Assembly: GCF_018613755.1 (NCBI RefSeq)
Contig: NZ_JAGGPP010000013.1
Coordinates: 1 to 64,000 of the forward strand
Origin: Arthrobacter sp. ISL-72
GTDB lineage: Bacteria; Actinomycetota; Actinomycetes; Actinomycetales; Micrococcaceae
Reading direction: 5' to 3'
Length of the DNA: 64,000 bases
Part shown: piece by piece, positions 44,793-53,635 of the stretch
How positions within the stretch are numbered: position 1 is the first letter of the stretch
How the letters are laid out: every line of letters starts with the position of its first letter
Notes under the pieces: model-generated
Told to the model about the DNA's origin: nothing
Database searches by the model: none
The model's input: only the letters and a program-made list of their open reading frames with translations
Position numbers and translations under genes: made by a program

Positions 44793-46262
44793 TCACTGCT
44801 TTCGGGAGACATTGGATACGATCGATTTCGCTTGCGCTGGATCTGGGGTGAGGAACTGCTGCGTTGAGCTCTTTTGACTGTACTCGGCAATAGGACCGCT
44901 TCCGCCGTACTTGGCCGCCGACTCCGCATACAGGTCACCCGCGTGATAGCCGATCCCGCCAATGTCCGGCTTGACGTCAGGATTGGGCAAGGTGACCCGC
45001 ACAGCAGAATTGTCGGGGCTGGCGGATACAGCGCCTCCCGGCCCAACGGCCACGTCGTTCAGGTCCAGCTTGGGCACAGGATCGCCCGCATGCTGCAAAG
45101 CGAGGACGTCAATGGTCGCGGGGACGGGAGCGGAGTCCACCGGAGACCCGTAGGTCACCACGTTGGTGACGTTGAAGCGGTCCGTGAAGCTCCCGTCCGC
45201 GGCCAGGGCCACCGCGATCATCCCGCCTTGGGAGTGTCCCGACAGCATGACCGGCGCGCCGGGCGGAATCCCGGCCTGTTCCATGGCTATCCTGACGGCT
45301 TCGGCCGCGGTGGAGAGGTTTCCGCCGGCCGGTTCGAGGTTGCCCGTCAGGTCCGTTGCGTTCCCGGCACCGTCCGGCAGCCAGCGGGTGGTGCCGGGAA
45401 TGCTCACAATGAAAGCCGGCGGTTCCCCGGGCTTCTGCACGGTGGTAATGCGGATACCCGTATCCGGGGTTCCCGGCCGGCCTGCATCATCGTAAGCTGC
45501 GTTGGTTGTCTGCACAATCGCGCTGATGGACGCCGGCACCGGCGTGTTCATCCGCCCGTCTGAGCCGCGACCCGATCCGACGTCCACACGGATCGGATCT
45601 CCGGCCACGGGCCTTCCGTCGTCGAATACGTGCGGGTTGTGCGTGCCCATAGTCCCGGTGGTGATGACCAGGGTGGCTGTCGCCCCCGCGAGCAACAAGG
45701 TGTTGGAAGCGAATTCGGTAACGGACGGTGGCTCCCCTTCCGTGATCCAGCGCCAGCCCATGGCGCCGAAGTGGCCAAGCTTGTCACCGGCATTGTCGGA
45801 GGCGTCCATGAGGTTTCCCCAAGGAGGCGGTGCCACGTCCCGCAACAGGTTCCATCCAGCCCTGGCTGATTCATCGACAGTGCTGAGGAATCCGGCGGTG
45901 CCATCCCAGAGATCATCGACGTTGCCGGCGAGGGTGCCAATCAGAGGGTCAAACAATGAAGGGAGGTCCGGCTTCCCTTGCGGTCCGGCTTCCAGGCCTT
46001 GGTGTCCGCTGGCAACAAGCTGCTCCTCGACATTGCGTTTTACCGCGTTCGAGGCCGCATTGAGCGCGTGCGCAGTTCCAATCAGCTGCTGCCGGTGTCC
46101 GGACCACTCACCGTGGAACTTCCGCCCGTCAGGCCCCTCCCAGGGTGTCTTGGTGATCAGCGGCGTTAGGCTGCCCCTCAGTGAAAGGAGCCGTTCGCTG
46201 GCCCGCGCCAAGTCCTCGCTGAGGCGCCGGCCGGACTCGGTGTCCATCCCGTAAAGTGCCAT
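44793..46262 (-). CDS. WXG-like N-terminal domain fused to an alpha/beta hydrolase
   Basis: Encodes 489 residues. Residues ~1-90 form a helical hairpin with a W-E-G turn (PWEGPDGRKFHGEW), like the WXG100 fold of type VII substrates. Residues ~215-460 form an alpha/beta hydrolase with nucleophile Ser344 in SGHSQGG, a likely acid in ALQHAGDPVPKLD, and a likely catalytic His in GIGYHAGDLY. There is no signal peptide. Residues ~180-200 hold a hydrophobic stretch (LLLAGATATLVIT). The layout suggests a secreted lipase or esterase, possibly a toxin. It lies between the EspG-like gene (2 bases upstream) and the lipoprotein gene. Confidence 0.85.
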   Translation of the reverse strand: MALYGMDTESGRRLSEDLARASERLLSLRGSLTPLITKTPWEGPDGRKFHGEWSGHRQQLIGTAHALNAASNAVKRNVEEQLVASGHQGLEAGPQGKPDLPSLFDPLIGTLAGNVDDLWDGTAGFLSTVDESARAGWNLLRDVAPPPWGNLMDASDNAGDKLGHFGAMGWRWITEGEPPSVTEFASNTLLLAGATATLVITTGTMGTHNPHVFDDGRPVAGDPIRVDVGSGRGSDGRMNTPVPASISAIVQTTNAAYDDAGRPGTPDTGIRITTVQKPGEPPAFIVSIPGTTRWLPDGAGNATDLTGNLEPAGGNLSTAAEAVRIAMEQAGIPPGAPVMLSGHSQGGMIAVALAADGSFTDRFNVTNVVTYGSPVDSAPVPATIDVLALQHAGDPVPKLDLNDVAVGPGGAVSASPDNSAVRVTLPNPDVKPDIGGIGYHAGDLYAESAAKYGGSGPIAEYSQKSSTQQFLTPDPAQAKSIVSNVSRKQ

Positions 46263-46264
46263 TG

Positions 46265-47137
46265 TTATGCCGCCTGAGCCGAGGCGCTCGCCAGGAATCC
46301 GCGGACACCCAGGATCCGCCAGGCGAACTCGCGGCAGATGTCGCCCGGTGGAACTTCGACGGCGAGCAGGGTCGCCGGGTCCGCCGCCGTGCGGAGCGAG
46401 TACAGCTGCCCGGCCAGTGCCCAGACATCGGCGCTGTAGCGGCTCGGTTCGGCCTCCGCAGCGGACGCAGTCACCTCCATGCGCACCGTGCAGCGCGCAT
46501 TGGCCAGGGCTGCAGGCACTCCGCCGCGTCCGGCCGACTCGGACGAGGACGTGCCGCCGCCGGGCGCAACTGTCGTGCGGCGGGCGTCGAAACCGGACGC
46601 TTCCGACGCGCTTGCCTGCAGTTCGGACAAGGCCGGCAGGCTGCGGGCCACGGCCGCCCAGGCATGTTCCTCCTTGAAGAAGGAAACTTCGACGACGTTG
46701 GGCACTTCCGCCACCTCAACGCTGCCCGCAGTGCGGCTTAGCGTTCGCCGGTAGGAGGCTCCGACGCCGCGGCCGGCAGCGAGGGCGAGCTCGCAATGCG
46801 AGGACAGCGCCTCCGTTTGCGCGACCGTGGTGACCTTGACGGGGGCGAACGCCGAGATCCATGCCGCCAGCACCCACTGGCTGGAAATGTTGCCGCCTGA
46901 ATCCACAATTCCGGCCTGTGCCAGTTCAGCTTCGACGCTCCGGGAGTCCTCCCGACTTATTTCCCCGATGGCCTTGGCCGCCGCGATATCTGCCGGGCTG
47001 CCGAAGCTCCCGCCCGGTTCGGGTGCCATGACAGCTGCCGCCCGGTGGACTGTTGTGGCCCAGGCTAGACCGCTGATCTCGAAAATGTTGAGATGCGGAC
47101 TGGACAGTACTTCCCCCCATGGTTCCCCCAATGCCAA
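46265..47137 (-). CDS. EspG-like type VII secretion chaperone candidate
   Basis: Encodes 290 residues from a TTG at 47137 with AGGA upstream. No family was recognised with certainty. The pattern SVEAELAQAGIVDSGGNISSQWVLAAW and LALAAGRGVGASYRRTL, the mixed alpha/beta make-up and a final helix (REFAWRILGVRGFLA) resemble EspG proteins, which deliver type VII substrates to the secretion machine. The middle (~190-220) is rich in serine and glycine. Gene order, two bases before a WXG-domain hydrolase, supports this reading. It could instead be an unrelated accessory protein. There is no signal peptide or membrane helix. Confidence 0.5.
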   Translation of the reverse strand: MALGEPWGEVLSSPHLNIFEISGLAWATTVHRAAAVMAPEPGGSFGSPADIAAAKAIGEISREDSRSVEAELAQAGIVDSGGNISSQWVLAAWISAFAPVKVTTVAQTEALSSHCELALAAGRGVGASYRRTLSRTAGSVEVAEVPNVVEVSFFKEEHAWAAVARSLPALSELQASASEASGFDARRTTVAPGGGTSSSESAGRGGVPAALANARCTVRMEVTASAAEAEPSRYSADVWALAGQLYSLRTAADPATLLAVEVPPGDICREFAWRILGVRGFLASASAQAA

Positions 47138-47244
47138 GTTGTCCTGATGTTGGACAGCTGGTGCCCACAGTAATCAGCGGCCAGGCAAAGCGGAATGGGG
47201 AGTACTTCCCGGCGCGGCCGGTCCGCGGGAAGTTGCGGGGGTGA

Positions 47245-47868
47245 CTAGGGCTGTTTCCGTCGCCGACCCAGGAAAACCGCGGCGCCGCCCGCCAGCAGGC
47301 TCAGCACCAGGAGCACCCAGCCGGCAACGGTGAGGGCCGAAGCGAGCGACACCTGGCCGCCGTCGACCGTTGCCGCGGACATCATGGAATCGATGGCGGC
47401 GTTTCCCCAGAGCCGGACGGCAGCGAACAGGAGCGGCAGCGCCCAGAGTGCCCAGCGAAACGCTTTCCGCGCGACGTTGGTGCCGATCAGCAGCAGCCAC
47501 GTAAAGCCGAAAATCAGCGGAAACAGGGTGCCCGCCGTCTTGTGGAGGTAGTTGAGCTGGCCCCTGGCGTCCCCGTCCATCGCTGCCCGCAGCTGCTCTA
47601 CGAAACCCTGGTCGAAGCCGCCCACCAGCGAATCTGGCATCGGCAGGCCGCCGGAGAGCTGGGTGAGCTGGTTCAGTGTCAGCAAATGCAGGTACCAGAA
47701 CAGGAACAGGCTGGCCACCACGCCCGCGATGAGGATCAGGCTGCTGTTGTTCTGCGCCTTCTCCGGGGTCCGCCGGGTGGTGGGGTTGATCACCGGCGGC
47801 AGGTGGTGCTGGGGAACGGAAGCGTTCGCGCCGTGTTTCTTGATCCGCTGTGCTGGGGTCTTGGCCAT
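47245..47868 (-). CDS. Four-helix membrane protein, unknown
   Basis: Encodes 207 residues from the ATG at 47868. The first ~40 residues are cytoplasmic, basic and proline-rich (AKTPAQRIKKHG). Hydrophobic helices are visible near 43-62, 112-133, 141-158 and 178-200. The loop between helices 1 and 2 (~62-110) is extracellular, with LNQLTQLSGGLPMPD. The C-terminus is basic (GRRRKQP). No family was recognised. It is divergent from the phosphatase gene, with the two starts about 90 bases apart. Confidence 0.75.
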   Translation of the reverse strand: MAKTPAQRIKKHGANASVPQHHLPPVINPTTRRTPEKAQNNSSLILIAGVVASLFLFWYLHLLTLNQLTQLSGGLPMPDSLVGGFDQGFVEQLRAAMDGDARGQLNYLHKTAGTLFPLIFGFTWLLLIGTNVARKAFRWALWALPLLFAAVRLWGNAAIDSMMSAATVDGGQVSLASALTVAGWVLLVLSLLAGGAAVFLGRRRKQP

Positions 47869-47947
47869 GGGTACATTATCGTCGCTCCTGTGCATCGCTT
47901 CCTGTTCGGCTCCTGTTCCCCGCCTGTTCTATGCCTGCGGCCGCAGA

Positions 47948-47953
47948 TAGGCT
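47948..47953 (+). promoter_or_regulatory. -10 element giving a leaderless start for the phosphatase gene
   Basis: TAGGCT lies seven bases before the GTG at 47961. No Shine-Dalgarno is present, supporting a leaderless message. No strong -35 was found. Confidence 0.55.
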
Positions 47954-47960
47954 GGGACGC

Positions 47961-48809
47961 GTGACGGAACTCGGAAGACACAAACTTGGCAGGCACAGCG
48001 CGGCGGAACTGAACGCCGGCCTGGACGATTACCAGCTGGCCGAAGCCCTGGTACGCGAAGCCGGAATGCTGGCACTGATGATGCGCCAGGGCGGCCTGGA
48101 AGGCCAGCAGAAAACGTCAGTGTCGGACGTCGTCACGGCGGCCGACCACGCTGCGGAAGCCTACGTGCTCGACCAACTGCGGCGCTGCCGCCCGGACGAC
48201 GGCATCCTGGGGGAGGAGGGCGCCTCCGTCGGCGGGAGCAGCGGCCGGACCTGGGTGATCGACCCCGTGGACGGCACCTACAACTTCCTGCACGGGTCCA
48301 CGTACTGGTGCTCCGCGCTGGCACTCAAAGACACTTCCGGCACGGTTCTTGGCGCCATTTTCCAGCCCGAGGAGGACAAGCTGTGGCTGGGCGGCACCAA
48401 GCGGCCCGCCACCCTGAACGGGGACCGGCTGGCTTCCTTCCACACGGACAACGGCGCCCGGCCGCTGAAGCCGCTCGCTGACCAGGGCGCCGCGACCTAC
48501 ATCCACCCCACCTGGCTCGCGGACCCGCTGTGCGCCATGCCGTGGCATGCCGCCGCCACCGCCGCCGCCGCGTTGCGGATGTTCGGTTCCGGATCCTGCG
48601 ACCTCGGCCGGGTGGCGGACGGCGAGCTGGACTGCTGGTACCAGCACAGCTGCCCCGAATGGGACTGGCTGCCGGGGAAGGCAATCGTCCTCGCCGCCGG
48701 CGGAGCCGCCGAGACCGTCCGCGTCAACGGACTGGAATGGTTCATGGCGGGAGGCGCGACGGCGGTGCGGCAGCTTCGTGCGGCGCTGCAATCCGGCTCG
48801 GTGGAGTGA
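47961..48809 (+). CDS. Inositol monophosphatase family phosphatase
   Basis: Encodes 282 residues from the GTG at 47961, chosen because it directly follows a -10-like hexamer; the frame is open far upstream. The family removes phosphate from inositol, histidinol or nucleotide phosphates with two or three magnesium ions. Metal ligands are in GEEGA, in the signature WVIDPVDGTYNFLHG, and in PEWDWLPGKAIVLAAGG. In actinobacteria several such genes exist, including a histidinol phosphatase, so the substrate is open. The C-terminal part is well conserved. It precedes pcrA by 44 bases. Confidence 0.85.
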   Translation: MTELGRHKLGRHSAAELNAGLDDYQLAEALVREAGMLALMMRQGGLEGQQKTSVSDVVTAADHAAEAYVLDQLRRCRPDDGILGEEGASVGGSSGRTWVIDPVDGTYNFLHGSTYWCSALALKDTSGTVLGAIFQPEEDKLWLGGTKRPATLNGDRLASFHTDNGARPLKPLADQGAATYIHPTWLADPLCAMPWHAAATAAAALRMFGSGSCDLGRVADGELDCWYQHSCPEWDWLPGKAIVLAAGGAAETVRVNGLEWFMAGGATAVRQLRAALQSGSVE

Positions 48810-48853
48810 AGCCGGACGTTAGTGTCGGCCCCACCGCCTAGACTTATAGCACC

Positions 48854-51346
48854 ATGGATATGTTGTTTGACCCCTATGCCGACGGACCGTTCAAGGCTGC
48901 CCCGAAGGCGGCAGCGCTCACCAAGTCGCGCCCCGGGCTCGGGGACGAGGCGGTGCACTATGGGAACGGCGGGCCGCGATCCGAGGGAGAATGGGCGCGT
49001 CCCAGGCTGCCCGGTGCGGAAGAACTCCTGCAGGGCCTGAACCCCCAGCAGGAAGAAGCAGTCAAGCATGCCGGCAGCGCGCTGCTGATCGTTGCCGGCG
49101 CAGGGTCGGGAAAGACCCGTGTCCTCAGCAACCGGATCGCGTACCTCATCGCCACCAAGCGCGCCCATCACGGCGAGATCCTGGCCATCACCTTCACCAA
49201 CAAGGCGGCCGCGGAAATGCGCGAGCGCATCGAGGCGCTGGTAGGCGGCCGGGCCAAGATCATGTGGATTTCCACCTTCCACTCGTCCTGCGTGCGCATC
49301 CTCCGCCAGGAAGCCGCCAACGTTGGGCTCAAGTCCAATTTCTCCATCTATGACTCCGCCGACTCCCTGCGGCTTGTCACCCAGGTGGCCAAAGGCCTGG
49401 ACCTGGATCCCAAGAAGTTTCCGCCCAAGGCCATCCAGCACAAGATCTCGGCGCTGAAGAACGAGCTGATCGACGCCGATTCCTACGCGTCCTCCGTCAA
49501 TTACAACGACCCCTTCGAGCAGGCAGTGGCCGAGGTCTTCAAGGGCTACACCCAGCGGCTGCGCCAGGCCAACGCCATGGACTTTGACGACCTCATCGCC
49601 GAAACCGTTTACATGTTCCGCGCCTTCCCGGCCCTCGCCGAGTCGTACCGTCGCCGCTTCCGGCACGTCCTGGTGGACGAATACCAGGACACTAACCATG
49701 CACAGTACGCACTGGTCCGCGAGATTGTGGGGGAGGGGCCCGGTGCATCCGAACTCACCGTGGTGGGCGATTCCGACCAGTCCATCTACGCGTTCCGCGG
49801 GGCGGACATCCGCAACATCGTGGAGTTCGAAAAGGACTATCCCAACGCCCGCACCATCAAGCTTGAACAGAACTACCGTTCCACCCAGAACATCCTCACC
49901 GCAGCCAACTCGGTGATCTCCCGGAACCCCAACCGGCCGGAGAAGCGGCTCTGGACCGCCGAGGGGGACGGCGAGAAGATCATCGGCTACGTGGGCGAGA
50001 ACGAACACGACGAAGCCCAGTTCATTGCCAAGGAAATCGACAGGCTGCAGGACGAGGACAACCTGCGCCCCGGCGACGTCGCCATCTTCTACCGCACCAA
50101 CGCCCAGTCGCGTTCCATTGAAGACGTTTTGGTGCGCGTAGGACTGCCGTACAAGGTGGTGGGTGGCACGCGCTTCTACGAGCGCAAGGAAATCAAGGAC
50201 GCCCTCGCCTACCTGCGCGTGCTGGTAAATCCCGACGACGACGTCAACCTTCGCCGGGTGCTCAACGAACCCAAACGCGGCATCGGCGACCGCGCCGAGG
50301 GCGCCGTGGCAGCATTGGCAGAACGCGAACGGACCTCGTTCATGGCAGCCGCCCGACGGGCGGATCAGGCACCCGGCATGGCCACCCGCTCCGTCAACGC
50401 AGTGCTGGGCTTCGTGAAGCTCCTCGATGACCTCGCCGAGGTGGCCAGCGGTTCCGGTGCTGCGGCCGCTCTGGAAGCCGTCCTGGAGCAGACCGGCTAC
50501 CTTGCCGGGCTGCGGTCCAGCACGGATCCCCAGGACGAGTCCCGGGTGGAGAACCTCGCCGAACTTGTCGCCGTCGTGCGTGAATATGAACAGGAGAACC
50601 CCGACGGTTCCCTGGGCGCCTTCCTGGAGCAGGTGTCGCTCGTCGCGGACGCCGACCAGATCCCGGACGCCCCCGGCGGTGATATTGACGCCGCCGTGGC
50701 GGAGGCCAAGCGGCTGGGCGTGGTGACGCTGATGACCCTCCACACGGCCAAGGGCCTGGAGTTCCCCGTGGTGTTCCTCACCGGCATGGAGCACGGGCTC
50801 TTCCCGCACCAGCGTTCGGCCACCGATCCCAAGGAACTCGCCGAGGAACGGCGGCTGGCCTATGTGGGCCTCACCCGTGCCCGGAAACGCCTCTACGTGA
50901 CCCGCTCGGAAGTCCGCAGCATGTGGGGCCAGAGCCAGTACAACCCGGCCAGCCAGTTCATCGAGGAGATCCCGGCTGACCTGGTGGAGTGGCGGCGTGA
51001 AGGAACCAGCCGGCAGGTGGGCGGCTGGGGGAGCGGTGCTTCCATCGGGTCCAGCCGGTACGGCGGCTCGTTCTGGGGCGCCGGCACCGCCCGCGGCAAT
51101 GGTGCAAGCCCGACCGCCGGCTTCAACGCCGACGTGCCCGCCGCCGTCGCCAAGAACCGCGTCCAGCCGCAAAAGGAAGTCGTGGCGGTCAGCGTGGGGG
51201 ATAAGGTGAACCACACGAGCTTCGGCAACGGAACTGTCCTGGCTGTTGAAGGTGCGGGGGACAAGACCGTGGCCAAGGTGAAGTTCAGCGTGGGCGAAAA
51301 GCGCCTGCTGCTGAGGTACGCCCCGCTGACAAAGCTGGACGCCTAG
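48854..51346 (+). CDS. pcrA: ATP-dependent DNA helicase PcrA (UvrD/Rep family)
   Basis: Encodes 830 residues. The superfamily 1A 3'-5' helicase acts in repair and replication. Motif Q LNPQQEEAV, Walker A AGAGSGKT with Lys87, ITFTNKAA (Ia), VDEYQDTN (II), VVGDSDQSIYAFRGAD (III), and VTLMTLHTAKGLEFPVVFLTG (V/VI region) are all visible. The C-terminal ~50 residues form the Tudor-like domain (VSVGDKVNHTSFGNGTVLAV) that binds RNA polymerase in PcrA. The first ~55 residues are an unconserved extension. TAGACT upstream could be a -10. Confidence 0.96.
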   Translation: MDMLFDPYADGPFKAAPKAAALTKSRPGLGDEAVHYGNGGPRSEGEWARPRLPGAEELLQGLNPQQEEAVKHAGSALLIVAGAGSGKTRVLSNRIAYLIATKRAHHGEILAITFTNKAAAEMRERIEALVGGRAKIMWISTFHSSCVRILRQEAANVGLKSNFSIYDSADSLRLVTQVAKGLDLDPKKFPPKAIQHKISALKNELIDADSYASSVNYNDPFEQAVAEVFKGYTQRLRQANAMDFDDLIAETVYMFRAFPALAESYRRRFRHVLVDEYQDTNHAQYALVREIVGEGPGASELTVVGDSDQSIYAFRGADIRNIVEFEKDYPNARTIKLEQNYRSTQNILTAANSVISRNPNRPEKRLWTAEGDGEKIIGYVGENEHDEAQFIAKEIDRLQDEDNLRPGDVAIFYRTNAQSRSIEDVLVRVGLPYKVVGGTRFYERKEIKDALAYLRVLVNPDDDVNLRRVLNEPKRGIGDRAEGAVAALAERERTSFMAAARRADQAPGMATRSVNAVLGFVKLLDDLAEVASGSGAAAALEAVLEQTGYLAGLRSSTDPQDESRVENLAELVAVVREYEQENPDGSLGAFLEQVSLVADADQIPDAPGGDIDAAVAEAKRLGVVTLMTLHTAKGLEFPVVFLTGMEHGLFPHQRSATDPKELAEERRLAYVGLTRARKRLYVTRSEVRSMWGQSQYNPASQFIEEIPADLVEWRREGTSRQVGGWGSGASIGSSRYGGSFWGAGTARGNGASPTAGFNADVPAAVAKNRVQPQKEVVAVSVGDKVNHTSFGNGTVLAVEGAGDKTVAKVKFSVGEKRLLLRYAPLTKLDA

Positions 51347-51370
51347 CAAAACAGAACTCGGAGGGGGACC

Positions 51371-52666
51371 GTGAAGATTCTATTCGCCAGCCAGGCCATT
51401 GACGGGCATTTCAATCCCATGAGCGGCGTTGCCATGCGCCTGAAGGACGCCGGCCACGACGTCCGCTGGTACACGGGCCCCGTGTTCACCGCGAAGCTTC
51501 AAAGCCTTGGCATTCCCCTTTTTCCCTTCCGCCGGGCCGTTGAACACCGGGCGGACAACCTGAACGAGCTCTACCCGGATCGCGCCAGGCTCAAGGGCCC
51601 CAGGGCCATCGGATTCGACGGCGAAAAGATCTTTGCCAGCAACATCAGCAACTTCTTTGAGGACATCCGGGAGGTGCAGGCGGACTTCCCGTTTGATGTC
51701 GTGGTGGCTGACAGTTCCATGTTCATCCACCGGCTTGTGTGCCACCTGATCGGCAAGCCGGTGGTGAATTTTGTCGCCATCCCGAACATGGAAAGCGACC
51801 CGCAGGTGCCGCCGCTCTTCTTCGGGTTCCGGCCGCCCCGCAATCCCCTCGAAAAAGGCCTCCAAACGTTGGCAGGGCTGCTCTCGGACAAAGTCATCCT
51901 CCGGCCGGCCAGCCAAAGCTACCGCAGGCAGCACGCCGCCTATGGGCAGACCGTCCCGAGGCAGGGCCGGCTGACGGACGAGCCCTACCGGTGCTCGGCG
52001 GCCATCATCCAGACAGGACCGGAATCCCTGGACTTCCCGCGGCGGCACGTCAATCCCAAAGTCCACTACGTCGGAGCTCTGCTGCCGTACCGCGCGCCCG
52101 GGCAGTCCGGCCCCGACGGCGACGGGGAGTTTCCGCGCTCCTATCCCGCGACCTTTCTGGTCACCCAGGGAACCGTGGACAACGCGGACCAGGACAAACT
52201 CATTGTTCCGGCCCTGGAAGCCCTCAAGGACATGGATGCACTGGTGATCGTTGCCACCGGGGGCCGCGGCACCGAAGCCCTGCAGGCACGGTATCCGCAG
52301 CCCAACGTCGTGGTGCGGGACTACGTTGATTTCGCCAAGGCCTTCGAATTCACCGACGTCTTCGTCACCAACGGCGGATTCGGCGGCGTCCAGCTGAGCC
52401 TGTCCAAGGGCGTTCCCTTGGTGGTGGCCGGCATCAACGAAGGCAAAAGCGACGTCAACGCCCGGGTGGAATATGCCGGCGTCGGGATCAGCCTCGGAAC
52501 CGAGTCCCCCAAGCCGGCGGACATAGCGAAGGCCGTTGCGGACGTCCTGGCCGACCCCGGCTGGAAGCAGCGCGCCCAGAAGATGCGTGAACAATTCGAC
52601 ACGGGGGACCCCGCAGAGGCGGCCGCCGCCGTCGTCGAGCGCGCTGGCCGTCCGGCTTCGGGCTGA
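51371..52666 (+). CDS. Glycosyltransferase, GT1-like (MGT/UGT type)
   Basis: Encodes 431 residues from a GTG with GGAGGGGG upstream. The two-lobed GT-B fold is indicated by the opening ILFASQAIDGHFNPMSGVA and, in the C-terminal half, FLVTQGTVDNADQDKLIVPAL, PNVVVRDYVDFAK, VTNGGFGGVQLSLSKGVPLVVAG and NARVEYAGVGISL. Such enzymes transfer sugars from UDP- or dTDP-sugars to small molecules such as macrolides, flavonoids or lipids. The usual His of the T-H-x-G-x-x motif is replaced by N-G-G-F-G. The acceptor is unknown. It lies 25 bases after pcrA. Confidence 0.88.
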   Translation: MKILFASQAIDGHFNPMSGVAMRLKDAGHDVRWYTGPVFTAKLQSLGIPLFPFRRAVEHRADNLNELYPDRARLKGPRAIGFDGEKIFASNISNFFEDIREVQADFPFDVVVADSSMFIHRLVCHLIGKPVVNFVAIPNMESDPQVPPLFFGFRPPRNPLEKGLQTLAGLLSDKVILRPASQSYRRQHAAYGQTVPRQGRLTDEPYRCSAAIIQTGPESLDFPRRHVNPKVHYVGALLPYRAPGQSGPDGDGEFPRSYPATFLVTQGTVDNADQDKLIVPALEALKDMDALVIVATGGRGTEALQARYPQPNVVVRDYVDFAKAFEFTDVFVTNGGFGGVQLSLSKGVPLVVAGINEGKSDVNARVEYAGVGISLGTESPKPADIAKAVADVLADPGWKQRAQKMREQFDTGDPAEAAAAVVERAGRPASG

Positions 52667-52702
52667 AGCGCACCGCGGGCTGAAGCGGGGCGCCGGCCCG
52701 GG

Positions 52703-52708
52703 CATAAT
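52703..52708 (+). promoter_or_regulatory. -10 element giving a leaderless start for the lipoprotein gene
   Basis: CATAAT, five of six bases of the consensus -10, lies seven bases before the ATG at 52716, the leaderless spacing. No ribosome binding site precedes that ATG. Confidence 0.5.
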
Positions 52709-52715
52709 GGGTGCC

Positions 52716-53411
52716 ATGCGACGGACTGTACTGGGGATCCTGGCCGCCCTCCTGATGGCCTGCACGGGGTGCACCATCACCCAGGAAGACCCCGACTACG
52801 TTCCTCCGCCGCCGCTTCCCGTGTTGGAGCAGCTCAAGCAGGCCCCGCTGACTGACCCGGCCCGGTTTTCCGCGGGCGACGACGTGCTCAGCTTCGTCAC
52901 CGCGGATCACAGCGCCGTCTGCTCGCTGACCTCGGCACGGGGCGAGCACATCAACGTGCCCTATGAGCAGAACGCGTACAGTGACACCGCCAACAACAAG
53001 CTGGCGATCGTCCCGGTGGCGCACTGCGAGCTGGCGGTGTACCCCAAACCTGAGGCCGGGGATGTCACTGACGACTGCGCCGGCACCGGCTTCGGCTACC
53101 TGGGCGGCGCAGCACTGCTCACTCCGGACAAGGCGAACTACGGCGAATGCCGCTCCGGCGTGACCCAGATGGAAGCCGAATTCGGCCCCAAGGGCACCAG
53201 GACCGGTCCCGTCTCCCGGCTGCCGGTACTGGAGGACGGCCAGAACCTGGAACGGAACGGCCTGCGCTGCTCGGCCTACCACGACGGCGTGGCATGCGGA
53301 AACGTATCGGCGGGCATTGCCTTCTTCATTTCGCGGGACCATTACGAACTAGTTTCCGGGGGCAGCCAAAACGCCTCCGTGACGCCGTCAGAAGCCCCAA
53401 AAACCCCGTAA
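52716..53411 (+). CDS. Secreted lipoprotein, unknown
   Basis: Encodes 231 residues from the ATG at 52716; an ATG at 52707 is in frame. The signal (RRTVLGILAALLMAC) ends at a lipobox with Cys16, or alternatively Cys19. The mature part has eight or so cysteines in a regular pattern (AVCSLTS, AHCELAVY, DDCAGTGF, GECRSG, LRCSAY, VACGN), which suggests paired disulfides in an extracytoplasmic domain. The DDCAGTGFGYLGGAALLTPDKA stretch, split for length, has no family I recognise. The start is probably leaderless. No functional partner is evident. Confidence 0.75.
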   Translation: MRRTVLGILAALLMACTGCTITQEDPDYVPPPPLPVLEQLKQAPLTDPARFSAGDDVLSFVTADHSAVCSLTSARGEHINVPYEQNAYSDTANNKLAIVPVAHCELAVYPKPEAGDVTDDCAGTGFGYLGGAALLTPDKANYGECRSGVTQMEAEFGPKGTRTGPVSRLPVLEDGQNLERNGLRCSAYHDGVACGNVSAGIAFFISRDHYELVSGGSQNASVTPSEAPKTP

Positions 53412-53635
53412 TCTAGGGGATTTTCTACGCCCCATAGAATAGTGTCCTTACTCACATAACAGGTACTCTGGAACGGGCCGGTCCGCAGAAAGGACTAGAG
53501 TTCCCAGAGGAGCATTGCGCCGTGTGGCTCGTTTCCAAACCTGTCGCAGGGCGCGTTTATTCCGCAGCCCGGTAACCACGATTACGTGGCTTCCGGCTGT
53601 ACAGAAACTACTTCGACGTAGAAGGACACTAAACC

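Noticed and set aside
48497-51349. 950-residue minus-strand frame opposite pcrA
   Set aside because: Extends exactly across pcrA and the end of the phosphatase, with no recognisable domains; explained by codon bias of the real genes.
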